From contig NZ_LMMM01000007.1 of the NCBI RefSeq assembly GCF_001422245.1, forward strand, positions 912-64,911: a stretch of DNA of 64,000 bases, in the 5' to 3' direction. The translations under genes and the position numbers were made by a program. The notes under the pieces were generated by a model. That model ran no database searches. It was not told where the DNA came from and saw only the letters and a program-made list of their open reading frames with translations. Positions 49,484-57,194 of the stretch are shown piece by piece. How positions within the stretch are numbered: the first letter of the stretch is position 1; each line of letters opens with the position of its first letter. The DNA comes from Rhizobium sp. Leaf262 (GTDB taxonomy: Bacteria; Pseudomonadota; Alphaproteobacteria; Rhizobiales; Rhizobiaceae).

Positions 49484-50497
49484 ATGAAGAAACTCCTCGC
49501 CTCGACCATTCTTGTCACGGGCTTCACCCTTGCCGCCGCTGCTGGCGCAAGCACCGCCAACGCCGCTGAGACCTGCGGCAATATCTCCATCGCAGAAATG
49601 AACTGGGCATCCGCTGGTGTTGCGGCCTATGTCGACAAGTTCATCATGGAAAACGGCTATGATTGCACGGTCGATGTCGTGACCGGCGACACCACACCCA
49701 CCTTCACCTCCATGAATGAAAAAGGTCAGCCGGATATGGCGCCTGAAATGTGGGTGAACACGCTGGGCGCACCTTACGAAAACGCCGTCAAATCCGGCAA
49801 TCTCATTCAGGAAGTCAAAATCCTGACCGATGGCGGCGTTGAAGGCTGGTGGATTCCGAAATATCTGGCCGATGCCCACCCCGACATCAAAACCGTCGAA
49901 GATGCGCTGAAGCATCCCGAGCTTTTCCCGGCACCGGAAGATGCCAGCAAGGGTGCTGTCTTCGGTTGCCCGCCCGGCTGGGGCTGCCAGCCCACGACGG
50001 CGAACCTTTTCAAGGCGCGCAAAGCTGCCGACAAGGGCTTTACGCTGGTTGACACCGGCTCCGGCGCTGGCCTCGATGGCTCGATTTCCAATGCTTACGA
50101 AAAGAAGCAGGGCTGGCTCGGTTATTACTGGGCACCTACGGCTATTCTCGGCAAGTACGACATGGTCAAGCTGGAGGATGGCGTAGAGCTGGACCGCGAG
50201 GCCTATGACAACTGCATCGCCAAGCCCGATTGCGCCGACCCCAAGCCCAACGCCTATCCCGTGGCTGAGGTGTTTACGGTCGTAACCAAGGAATTTGCCG
50301 AAAAGGCAGGTCCGGCCGTCGACTACATCAAGAAGCGCCAGTGGGGCAACGACACCGTTGCCGAGGTGCTGGCCTGGATGGACGAAAACCAGGGCACCAA
50401 TGAAGACGGTGCGCAGTATTTCCTCGAAAACCATGAGGAAATCTGGACCAAGTGGGTTTCGCCCGAGGTGGCTGAGAAGATCAAGGCTTCGATCTGA
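49484..50497 (+). CDS. ABC transporter substrate-binding protein, betaine/choline type
   Basis: The 337-residue protein has a signal peptide ending in STANAAE and the OpuAC-type fold: CGNISIAEMNWASAGVAAYVDKFIMENGYDCTVDVV, PDMAPEMWVNTLG, EGWWIPKYLADAHPDIKT and QGWLGYYWAPTAIL. The tryptophans in these segments are typical of the aromatic cages that bind quaternary amines. The ligand is probably choline, glycine betaine or proline betaine. The ATG at 49484 begins the signal peptide. It is the first gene of the transporter unit. Confidence 0.92.
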   Translation: MKKLLASTILVTGFTLAAAAGASTANAAETCGNISIAEMNWASAGVAAYVDKFIMENGYDCTVDVVTGDTTPTFTSMNEKGQPDMAPEMWVNTLGAPYENAVKSGNLIQEVKILTDGGVEGWWIPKYLADAHPDIKTVEDALKHPELFPAPEDASKGAVFGCPPGWGCQPTTANLFKARKAADKGFTLVDTGSGAGLDGSISNAYEKKQGWLGYYWAPTAILGKYDMVKLEDGVELDREAYDNCIAKPDCADPKPNAYPVAEVFTVVTKEFAEKAGPAVDYIKKRQWGNDTVAEVLAWMDENQGTNEDGAQYFLENHEEIWTKWVSPEVAEKIKASI

Positions 50498-50546
50498 TGG
50501 GTTGGGAGGGGGCTGCGGTTTGATCGCAGCCCCCTCACGCGTAGCT

Positions 50547-50706
50547 ACCCCCCTCTGCCCTGCCGGGCATCTCCCCCACAGGTGGGGAGATCGACTCGCT
50601 GAAAGCTTTCGCACACCTCTTACGGCGAGACAGAAGCGATGTCGGCGCGTCCTGCTGATCTCCCTCCTTGTGGGGGAGATGTCCGGCAGGACAGAGGGGG
50701 GTAAGC
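50547..50706. repeat. Palindromic repeat, family A, full element inside the transporter operon
   Basis: The left arm ACCCCCCTCTGCCCTGCCGG... (50547-50593) and the right arm ...GATGTCCGGCAGGACAGAGG (50656-50706) are inverted repeats of about 48 bases around a 62-base centre. The right arm is identical to the sequence at 43-95. It sits between the binding-protein and permease genes and could form a very long hairpin in the mRNA. Confidence 0.85.
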
Positions 50707-50770
50707 CACACCCACAAATCCCTCCATCAAGAACAAGCCTCTCCATCTAAAACAAGGGAAAACAATAAAA

Positions 50771-51679
50771 ATGGCCCTCTGTAATCTCCTGCCGGATATG
50801 CTGTGCAAGTTTCCGGCCATCAGCAACGGCACGATGCGCGTGGCACGCAAGACCATCGATGACGGCTTTCGCGATATTGTTCGCAGCTATGGCGATATCA
50901 TCGATACGGTCGTGCATCCGTTGCAGCTGTTCCTGAACGCATCCGAACGCTTTTTTATCCAGACGCCCTGGATCATCATTTTTCTCGGCCTGCTGGCGCT
51001 GGTTCATCTGGCTGGGCGCAGTTTCCGCATCACGCTCGGCACAGCCATTTCGCTGTGTCTGATCGGGGCAGTCGGTCTGTGGCGCGATGCGATGACGACG
51101 CTGTCTATCGTGGCGATTGCCACACTGATCGCGGTCATCATCGGCCTGCCGCTGGGCATTCTCATGGCGCGGTCAGAGCGGCTTCAGCGTTTCATCAATC
51201 CGGGTCTGGACGTGATGCAGACGATGCCGAGCTTCGTCTACCTCATCCCCGTCGTCGTCATCTTCGGCATCGGCAAGGTGCCGGGCCTGATTGCGGTCGT
51301 GATCTACGCCATTCCGCCGATGATCCGCCTGACCAATCTGGGCATTCGCATGGTGGACCGGGAAACGCTGGAAGCGGCCGATGCCTTCGGCTCGTCCAAC
51401 ACACAGAAGCTGCTCAATGTGCAGCTGCCACTGGCGCTGCCCACCATCATGACCGGCATCAACCAGACCATCATGATGTCTCTGGCCATGGTCGTGGTCG
51501 CCTCCATGGTGGGCGTCGGCGGTCTGGGCAAGAACGTGCTTCAGGCCATCAACAACCAGTTCTTCACAATCGGCTTTCTGAACGGCTTTGCGCTGGTGGC
51601 CATCGCCATCATGTTCGATCGCGCAAGTCAGGCATTCGGCAAGCGTCTGCAGAAATATCGCGAGGTTCAGCATGGCTAA
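50771..51679 (+). CDS. ABC transporter permease, betaine/choline type
   Basis: The 302-residue permease has six or seven helices and the binding-protein-dependent transport signature AADAFGSSNTQKLLNVQLPLALPTIMTGINQTIMMSLAMVVVASMVG, which contacts the ATPase. MQTMPSFVYLIPVVVIFGIGKVPG is typical of ProW/OpuAB relatives. It lies 273 bases after the binding-protein gene, across a palindromic repeat. The start ATG follows AAGGGAAAACAATAAAA. Confidence 0.93.
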   Translation: MALCNLLPDMLCKFPAISNGTMRVARKTIDDGFRDIVRSYGDIIDTVVHPLQLFLNASERFFIQTPWIIIFLGLLALVHLAGRSFRITLGTAISLCLIGAVGLWRDAMTTLSIVAIATLIAVIIGLPLGILMARSERLQRFINPGLDVMQTMPSFVYLIPVVVIFGIGKVPGLIAVVIYAIPPMIRLTNLGIRMVDRETLEAADAFGSSNTQKLLNVQLPLALPTIMTGINQTIMMSLAMVVVASMVGVGGLGKNVLQAINNQFFTIGFLNGFALVAIAIMFDRASQAFGKRLQKYREVQHG

Positions 51680-52769
51680 GGACATCGAAATCCGGAATCT
51701 TTACAAGATCTTCGGCTCTCACCCTGAGAGGCACCTCGAGGCCGTTCGAAACGGCATGAGCAAGGCCGAACTGAACGATACGCACAACCACGTTCTCGGT
51801 CTCAACGACATCAACATCACCATGCCGGGCGGCAAGATCACCGTCGTCATGGGCCTGTCGGGTTCCGGCAAGTCGACGCTGATCCGCCACATCAACCGGC
51901 TGATCGAGCCGAGTGCGGGTGAAGTGCTCTATGACGGGCAGGATATTTGCAGCATGGGCACCTCGGCCCTTCGCGATTTCCGCCGCCACAAGACGGCGAT
52001 GGTGTTCCAGAAATTCGGCCTGCTGCCGCACCGCACGGTTCTGGAAAACAGCGTCTACGGCCTGGATATTCAGGGCGTGCCGCGCAAGGACAGCATCGAG
52101 AAGGGTCGCCACTGGCTGGCCCGCGTGGGTCTGGACGGATACGAGGACTATTATCCGAACCAGCTGTCCGGCGGCATGCAGCAGCGCGTGGGTCTGGCCC
52201 GGGCACTGACCAACGACGCCGACATTCTGTTGATGGACGAGGCCTATTCCGCGCTCGATCCGCTGATCCGTGTGGACATGCAGACTATGCTGCTCGACCT
52301 GCAACAGGAGCTTCAGAAGACCGTCGTCTTCATCACCCACGATCTGGACGAGGCCTTGCGGCTGGGCGACCATATTGCCATCCTCAAAGACGGCGAGATG
52401 GTACAGCAGGGCGATGGCCAGAGCATCATCCAGCATCCGGCCAATGAATATGTCAGCGACTTCGTGCGTGACGTGAACCGTGGCCGCGTGCTTCAGGCCA
52501 CCACCGTCATGGAGCCCGCGACCTCAGCACCCGAAAGCCTGTCGGTTCTGGAAACGGACACGCTGGAAAACATCGCCCGCGACATGACCGACGCCAACGA
52601 GACCACCGCGCAGGTGGTGGACGAGGACGGCAAGACGGTCGGCAGCATCGGCATCGAGACGCTGGTGGCAGCCATGGTGACGCCTGCGACGCAGGAGGTG
52701 GGCCCGGAACAGCAGCCAGAGCCGCAGCCCGTCGAAACCGCCAAGGACTCGGAAAAATCAGTGGCGTAA
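51672..52769 (+). CDS. ABC transporter ATP-binding protein, quaternary-amine type
   Basis: The 365-residue ATPase has Walker A GLSGSGKST, signature LSGGMQQRVGLARAL, Walker B ILLMDEAYSALDP and the switch THD. The N-terminal IEIRNLYKIFGSHPER and the insertion before the Walker motif are typical of OpuAA/ProV. After the domain, residues about 275-345 are a single degenerate CBS-like region (VLETDTLENIARDMTDANETTAQVVDEDGKTVGSIGIETLVAAM) that may sense ionic strength. It overlaps the permease stop by eight bases. Confidence 0.94.
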   Translation: MAKDIEIRNLYKIFGSHPERHLEAVRNGMSKAELNDTHNHVLGLNDINITMPGGKITVVMGLSGSGKSTLIRHINRLIEPSAGEVLYDGQDICSMGTSALRDFRRHKTAMVFQKFGLLPHRTVLENSVYGLDIQGVPRKDSIEKGRHWLARVGLDGYEDYYPNQLSGGMQQRVGLARALTNDADILLMDEAYSALDPLIRVDMQTMLLDLQQELQKTVVFITHDLDEALRLGDHIAILKDGEMVQQGDGQSIIQHPANEYVSDFVRDVNRGRVLQATTVMEPATSAPESLSVLETDTLENIARDMTDANETTAQVVDEDGKTVGSIGIETLVAAMVTPATQEVGPEQQPEPQPVETAKDSEKSVA

Positions 52770-52953
52770 TTCCCGACTCACCCCTTCGCGACTCACGCAG
52801 CGGAGGGGACCTTCCGTAAGGGAATCGGTCAAAATCGCCGATTTCTCGATTTGCAAGCCCCTAAAATGCAAAAACGAAGCAGCACTTTTGATGCTGTCAA
52901 GCGTCGATCGGGCCGTAAACGCATTCACGCAAGTTTCGCGCAAGCTTCAGCCG

Positions 52954-52968
52954 TTAACAAATCGTTAA
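52954..52968. promoter_or_regulatory. Putative CtrA box (TTAA-N7-TTAA)
   Basis: On the minus strand the site reads TTAA-CGATTTG-TTAAC, a full CtrA consensus match. It ends 22 bases before the start codon of the 92-residue gene at 52991, where a bound regulator would block or set transcription. Confidence 0.5.
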
Positions 52969-52990
52969 TTGCTCAAGGAAGGGGCTTGCA

Positions 52991-53269
52991 ATGAATATCG
53001 ATAATAATATCGGCGGATCAGCGCATCAAAGCCGCTCTCAACAGATTGAAAAGCGCCAGACGGAAACGGTCGCGCCAGAACAGCAGCAGTCGGCGCTGTC
53101 CGGCGGCAGAATTTCTTTCGTGAACGTTCTGGAATCGACATCGCTCGCCAATGTTTTGTGGACCGTCAGCAATGACGCGACCGCAGAGACAGGCGCTGCC
53201 CAGGGCACCGTTGAAATGACCTCGCAGCTCGACTCTGCCTGGTATCGTCAGGCCTATACGGAACACTGA
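52991..53269 (+). CDS. Small soluble hypothetical protein
   Basis: The 92-residue product is polar, Gln/Ser/Thr-rich in its first 40 residues and has a short mixed C-terminal half (ISFVNVLESTSLANVLWTVSNDA). AAGGAAGGGG lies 7-10 bases before the ATG, a very strong ribosome binding site. No family was recognised. A CtrA-type box directly upstream suggests cell-cycle-linked expression. No signal peptide is seen. Confidence 0.7.
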   Translation: MNIDNNIGGSAHQSRSQQIEKRQTETVAPEQQQSALSGGRISFVNVLESTSLANVLWTVSNDATAETGAAQGTVEMTSQLDSAWYRQAYTEH

Positions 53270-53389
53270 TATCAGCGACCCGGCGAATCCCGGTGTTCCG
53301 TTTCGCCAGCAGACATATTTCAAGTTTATTTTGCGTTAAAATTTCACAGGCAGGCCGCGTATCGAGCGGCACCGCCTTTTACCGCTCCG

Positions 53390-54370
53390 TCAGGCCGGAT
53401 GCGTTGAACTGACTTCCACCGTGACATGCGACAACTCATGGATTGCAGCGAGCTTCTGCCGGTAAAATGACGGCGACTGCGGTGCTTGCGAACGGATCGC
53501 AACGATGGCCGCGTGATGACCCGGCCCCACCTGCCAGACGTGAAGATCGGTGATCTGCTCCTGCTCCGTTTCGACGGCGTCGCGAATTTCCTGCGAAACA
53601 TCCTGCGCCTCGGGCACGGCATCCACCAGCACCGATGCGGTGGACCGAAGCAGCCCCCAGGACCAGCGCGCGATGACAATGCCGCCAACGATACCCATGG
53701 CCGGATCAAGGAAGGTCCAACCGTTCCACTTGCCCAGAAGCAACGCAACGATGGCCAGAACAGATGTCAGTGCGTCGGCCAGAACATGCAGGTAAGCGGA
53801 CCGCAGATTGTTGTCCTTGCCGGCATGATGCCCATGATGGGCATGTTCGCCGTGATGGGCGTGGCTACCGTGAGAGTGGGAATGGGAGTGATCGTGCCTG
53901 TGATGATGATCGTCCTTCAGCAACCACGCGCTGACGAGATTGACGACAAGGCCGATCATCGCCACGGCAATGGCCTGGTTGAAATCGATCTTGACCGGTG
54001 CAAAGAAGCGTAACAGGCTTTCCCATGCAATCATCAGGGCGGCGACGCCCAGCACGACTGCGCTGGCAAATCCTGCGAGATCACCGAACTTGCCGGTGCC
54101 GAAGGTATAGCGGGCGTTCTGGGCCTGACGGCGAGCATAGAGATAAGCGAGTGCGGAAATCAGCATCGCACCGGCATGGGTAGACATGTGCCAGCCATCC
54201 GCCGTCAGCGCCATGGAGCCGAACCAGCTTCCCGCCGCAATTTCCGCCACCATCATGACCGTGGTCAGCGCGATGACTGCCCAGACGCGGCGTTCGTTGC
54301 GCTCGTGGTCCGCCCCCAGAAAAACGTGATCATGCGTCGCATTCGCATGGCTGTGTGCACTCATTGCCAT
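53390..54370 (-). CDS. dmeF: Cation diffusion facilitator DmeF (Co/Ni efflux)
   Basis: The 326-residue transporter has six helices and conserved metal sites (ALTADGWHMSTHAGAML in helix 2 and YLHVLADALTSVLAIVAL in helix 5). Between helices 4 and 5 is a very His-rich loop (DDHHHRHDHSHSHSHGSHAHHGEHAHHGHH). The C-terminal domain has ITDLHVWQVGPGHHAAIVAI. This layout and the dmeR neighbour identify the DmeF family, which exports cobalt and nickel in rhizobia. The ATG is 11 bases after the dmeR stop. Confidence 0.93.
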   Translation of the reverse strand: MAMSAHSHANATHDHVFLGADHERNERRVWAVIALTTVMMVAEIAAGSWFGSMALTADGWHMSTHAGAMLISALAYLYARRQAQNARYTFGTGKFGDLAGFASAVVLGVAALMIAWESLLRFFAPVKIDFNQAIAVAMIGLVVNLVSAWLLKDDHHHRHDHSHSHSHGSHAHHGEHAHHGHHAGKDNNLRSAYLHVLADALTSVLAIVALLLGKWNGWTFLDPAMGIVGGIVIARWSWGLLRSTASVLVDAVPEAQDVSQEIRDAVETEQEQITDLHVWQVGPGHHAAIVAIRSQAPQSPSFYRQKLAAIHELSHVTVEVSSTHPA

Positions 54371-54380
54371 CGCCTTCACC

Positions 54381-54653
54381 TCACCGAATATAGGTCTTGA
54401 GAACCTGCGCCAGCTCTTCCGTCGCCCTGGCACGCTCCTCGTCATTGTCCGCATGCAGCACATGCTCATGAAGATGATCCTGCATCACCTCTCCCGTCAG
54501 CCCGGAGAGAGCGCCGCGCACCGAAGCGAGGAGTTGCAGAACATCACCACAGGGCTTCCCGCCCTCCAGCGCCCGCTCCACCGCCTCCATCTGCCCCTTC
54601 ATGCGCCGAATCCGCGCCAGAAGCTTGTCCTTGTCTCGGATGGTATGGGACAT
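54381..54653 (-). CDS. dmeR: RcnR/CsoR-family metal repressor DmeR
   Basis: The 90-residue repressor is all-helical. The four residues that bind nickel or cobalt in RcnR are present at the same numbers: His3 (MSHTIRDK), Cys35 (KPCGD), His60 and His64 (DHLHEH). It should release DNA when cobalt or nickel is bound and so induce dmeRF. The ATG at 54653 is required for His3 to be the third residue. A G-rich operator lies 18 bases upstream. Confidence 0.93.
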   Translation of the reverse strand: MSHTIRDKDKLLARIRRMKGQMEAVERALEGGKPCGDVLQLLASVRGALSGLTGEVMQDHLHEHVLHADNDEERARATEELAQVLKTYIR

Positions 54654-54670
54654 CGATCTCCGCCTCGGAA

Positions 54671-54693
54671 ATATAGGATAGGGGGGTATATTA
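54671..54693 (-). promoter_or_regulatory. DmeR operator
   Basis: ATATAGGATA-GGGGGG-TATATTA is a G-tract flanked by inverted AT-rich arms, the design recognised by RcnR/CsoR-type repressors and described for dmeRF promoters in rhizobia. It is placed just upstream of the dmeR ATG. Confidence 0.8.
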
Positions 54694-54841
54694 TCTGGTC
54701 GGATCGTAAAAAGCAACGCGACCGAAACACGAGGCTATGCGCAGGCCATCGATGCATGACTCAACGGCAAAACTAAGCAAGGCAAACCGCGAATGCTGAA
54801 ACCAACGCAAACCGCTCATCTCGTTGCGCAGACCTCTCTCT

Positions 54842-54876
54842 TCACCTATATCTCTAGAAGCTAGAGATATAGGTGA
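54842..54876. promoter_or_regulatory. Perfect 35-bp palindrome covering the merR ribosome binding site
   Basis: TCACCTATATCTCTAG-AAG-CTAGAGATATAGGTGA has 16-base arms without a mismatch. The right arm ends in AGGTGA, the probable Shine-Dalgarno of the MerR gene whose ATG is six bases on. As DNA it can be a MerR-type operator; as RNA it would form a strong hairpin that hides the ribosome binding site. Confidence 0.8.
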
Positions 54877-54882
54877 GCGACA

Positions 54883-55296
54883 ATGTATTCCATCGGCGAT
54901 CTTTCCAAGCGGACGGGCGTAAAGGTGCCGACGATCCGTTACTACGAGCAGATGGGCCTGCTGAACGAGGCAGACCGTTCCGAGGGCAACCAGCGGCGAT
55001 ATGAAAAGGCCGATCTGGAACGTCTCGCCTTCGTGCGCCACGCGCGCGATCTCGGTCTGACCATCGATGCCATCCGCGAATTGATCGCGCTCAGCCAACA
55101 TCGCGAAATGCCCTGCGCCGGTGCCGACCGCATCGCCACCGACCACCTCGCCACCGTGCGCGAAAAGATTGCCAAGCTGAAAAAGCTGGAACACGAGCTA
55201 GAGCGCATTGTGTCACACTGCGACGGGCATTCGATCGAGGATTGTTATGTCATTCGAGCGTTGTCGGATCATGGATTGTGTGAGCACGAGCATTGA
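54883..55296 (+). CDS. MerR-family heavy-metal regulator (Zn/Cd/Pb-type)
   Basis: The 137-residue regulator has the MerR winged helix (MYSIGDLSKRTGVKVPTIRYYEQMGLL), a coiled coil and candidate metal ligands Cys78 (EMPCAGAD), Cys113 (SHCDGHSIEDC), Cys121 and a C-terminal CEHEH. Cys near position 78 points to divalent-ion sensing, as in ZntR, CadR or PbrR, rather than to copper. No transporter gene is adjacent on its strand, so its target may be itself or a remote gene. The start is fixed by the MerR N-terminus. Confidence 0.9.
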   Translation: MYSIGDLSKRTGVKVPTIRYYEQMGLLNEADRSEGNQRRYEKADLERLAFVRHARDLGLTIDAIRELIALSQHREMPCAGADRIATDHLATVREKIAKLKKLEHELERIVSHCDGHSIEDCYVIRALSDHGLCEHEH

Positions 55297-55407
55297 GAAT
55301 GCTTCAAGTGCTTGTACCATCTTGAAGTCAGCGACCTTCTAATATCGTGCTTTCACTGGACGTGCGCTGAGCGTTTTTTTCTACAATATGACTGATGAAG
55401 CGACTGC

Positions 55408-55581
55408 TCAATTGCCAAACGAGTTCGGAATGCTCGAGCCCATGACGGTTTCGGAACTGCTGTTTTCCTTTTGGTCTGGCAGGCGCGATTTGCCAGCGCT
55501 ACGCATTCCTAAGAAAAAAGCGATCCCTAACAGGCCACATCCGATCATCGCTCCAAGGATGACTTCGAAAACGACTGTCAT
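55408..55581 (-). CDS. Small single-helix membrane protein
   Basis: The 57-residue product begins MTVVFEVILGAMIGCGLLGIAFFLGMRSAG, one membrane helix, followed by a polar tail (KSRLPDQKENSSSETVMG). GGGAGGGTGGATT precedes the ATG, with GGAGG eight bases away. The family was not recognised. It is convergent with the MerR gene and divergent from the GNAT leader region. Confidence 0.65.
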   Translation of the reverse strand: MTVVFEVILGAMIGCGLLGIAFFLGMRSAGKSRLPDQKENSSSETVMGSSIPNSFGN

Positions 55582-55790
55582 AATCCACCCTCCCGAACTG
55601 CAGCGCGCATTCCATAAGTCTTTGAGTTGAGCATAGGTTCCCCGCGCGCGCATCAGTAGCTACGGTTTTTCCGATTGTGCAGCGCATTTGTTGACCAAAT
55701 TCTTCCCGTCAGCGCGAAATGCAGAGCTGCCTTGATCCATCGTCCCTTCGAGCAAATGAGGGTGACGTCCAGTCCCACTTCAAATCGCAC

Positions 55791-55937
55791 TTGACACAAT
55801 TCCAATTCCAGCGCATCTAATCCCCCATGATCAACGCACGCGCACCCATTTCCTGCACGTATTTTTGGGCCTTCCTTTAAGGGCGGCTCGACAGATCACT
55901 TTGTCAACAAGCCGCCGTCAGGCGGCTTTGTTGTTTT
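55791..55937 (+). promoter_or_regulatory. Candidate ribosome-mediated attenuator before a GNAT gene
   Basis: TTGACA (55791-55796) is followed 17 bases later by CATCTA, placing the transcript start near 55827, at the leader ATG. After the leader ORF, segment 2 (GGGCGGCT, 55881-55888) can pair with segment 3 (AGCCGCC, 55910-55916), reinforced by GACA/TGTC inside the loop. Segment 3 can instead pair with segment 4 (GGCGGCT, 55921-55927) to give a terminator hairpin CAACAAGCCGCC-GTCA-GGCGGCTTTGTTG followed by TTTTC. The two foldings exclude each other, as in amino acid attenuators. Confidence 0.65.
55827..55880 (+). CDS. Leader peptide rich in aromatic codons
   Basis: The 17-codon ORF reads MINARAPISCTYFWAFL and stops one base before segment 2 of the attenuator. 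Tyr, Phe and Trp codons are consecutive (55860-55868), followed by Ala, Phe and Leu. A ribosome stalled there would leave segment 2 free, while one that reaches the stop codon would cover it. No Shine-Dalgarno is visible, but the predicted transcript would start at or near the ATG, so leaderless translation is possible, as known for the trp leader of Sinorhizobium. Confidence 0.55.
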   Translation: MINARAPISCTYFWAFL

Positions 55938-55981
55938 CAAACGTCCTGACGGCACTACACCAGAAACCGAAGGACGAGAAA

Positions 55982-56470
55982 ATGACTGAGGACAGCCTTC
56001 TGACTTTGCCGAGACCGCCTGTCGTGACCATTCGTGGTGCGCGCAAGGCGGATTTGCCTGAACTGAACGAGATGATCACGCTGCTGGCCGCCCACCATGG
56101 CGATGCGGCGGCGATTACGCCGGAGAAGCTGGAGCGCGATCTATTCGCACAGATGCCGTGGATTACCGCACTGGTGGCGGAAGCGGATGGTGAGTTGATC
56201 GGTTACGCCATTCTCGTGCCGCTCTACCGTGCGCAGGAAGGCCGTCGCGGCATGGAGTTGCATCATCTCTTCGTCCGTGACGGGCATCGCGGTCACGGCA
56301 CCGGCCAGCATCTGGTGGGCCGCGCGCGGGATGTGGCCAAGCGCTGCGGCTGTGACTTCCTGTCGGTGGGCGCTGCCACGGGCAATTTCGCAGCCCACAA
56401 ATTCTACGAAAACATGGACTTCGTCCCCCGCCCTGTTACAGGCATGCGCTTCATGCAGGCGTTGGCTTAG
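55982..56470 (+). CDS. GNAT family N-acetyltransferase
   Basis: The 162-residue enzyme has the GNAT fold: VVTIRGARKADLPELNEMITLLAAHHG, PLYRAQEGRRGMELHHLFVRDGHRGHGTGQHLVGRAR (acetyl-CoA loop RGHGTG) and GAATGNFAAHKFYENMDF. The substrate is unknown; the overall shape resembles small-molecule amine acetyltransferases. GAAGGACGAGAAA precedes the ATG. The gene is separated from its promoter by the attenuator-like leader, which suggests that its expression follows availability of an aromatic amino acid. Confidence 0.88.
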   Translation: MTEDSLLTLPRPPVVTIRGARKADLPELNEMITLLAAHHGDAAAITPEKLERDLFAQMPWITALVAEADGELIGYAILVPLYRAQEGRRGMELHHLFVRDGHRGHGTGQHLVGRARDVAKRCGCDFLSVGAATGNFAAHKFYENMDFVPRPVTGMRFMQALA

Positions 56471-56568
56471 ACGGTTTCCACAAGGGAACCATTCGCCCTG
56501 TTTCGGACTTTTTGCTCACCCGCTTTTCGGTTTATGATCGCAGGCGTGGTTGATTGCGGGAGATGAAA

Positions 56569-57153
56569 ATGCCTTGTATCGCCCTGGCGCTGACTGAGGA
56601 CTATGCTGATTGGGAACCGGCGATGCTGACGGCAATGGCCCGCAGCTATTTCGGCGTCGATATCGTGACGGCGACGCCCGATGGCGGGCCGGTGACGTCC
56701 ATGGGCGGCCTGAATGTCACGCCTGATATGTCCTACGACGAACTCGACCCGGAGACGATCCATGCGCTGGTCATTCCCGGCGGGCTGATCTGGGAAAAGG
56801 GTGCCGCACCTGATTTTACCGATCTCGTCCACCGTTTCCGCGCCCGGCACCGTGTGGTTGCGGGCATCTGTGCTGCGGCAAGTGCACTGGCGGGAACCGG
56901 CGTGCTGAACACCGTCGCCCATACTGGCAACTCGCTGGCCTCCCATCAGGGCTACGACGCCTATGAGGGCACAGATTACTATCGTGACCAGCCGCAGGCG
57001 GTGAGCGACGAAGGCATCATCACGGCCCCCGGCACGGCACCGGTTACGTTTGCAACAGAAGTGCTGAAGGCACTCGATCTCTGGAGCGGGAAAGCGCAAG
57101 CAGAAATCGCGCCTTTTTCCGCGGAGCACCTGTCCGAGCAGCCACAAGCTTGA
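56569..57153 (+). CDS. DJ-1/PfpI family protein
   Basis: The 194-residue protein has the class I amidotransferase-like fold of DJ-1/PfpI: IALALTEDYADWEPAML at the start with a Glu for the active site, LVIPGGLIWEKG, and the nucleophile elbow VAGICAAASALAGTGVLNTVAHTGNS with Cys about 107. Such proteins are glyoxalases, deglycases, chaperones or hydratases; the exact role here is not evident. GGGAG precedes the ATG at 56569. Confidence 0.9.
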   Translation: MPCIALALTEDYADWEPAMLTAMARSYFGVDIVTATPDGGPVTSMGGLNVTPDMSYDELDPETIHALVIPGGLIWEKGAAPDFTDLVHRFRARHRVVAGICAAASALAGTGVLNTVAHTGNSLASHQGYDAYEGTDYYRDQPQAVSDEGIITAPGTAPVTFATEVLKALDLWSGKAQAEIAPFSAEHLSEQPQA

Positions 57154-57194
57154 TGCCGATCCGGCAAAGGCTCGCCTGCGCGTAACCTGTGATG

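Noticed and set aside
49448-50746. 432-codon open frame opposite the ABC binding-protein gene
   Set aside because: It covers a strongly supported signal-peptide protein on the other strand and runs through the palindromic repeat; no family pattern was seen.
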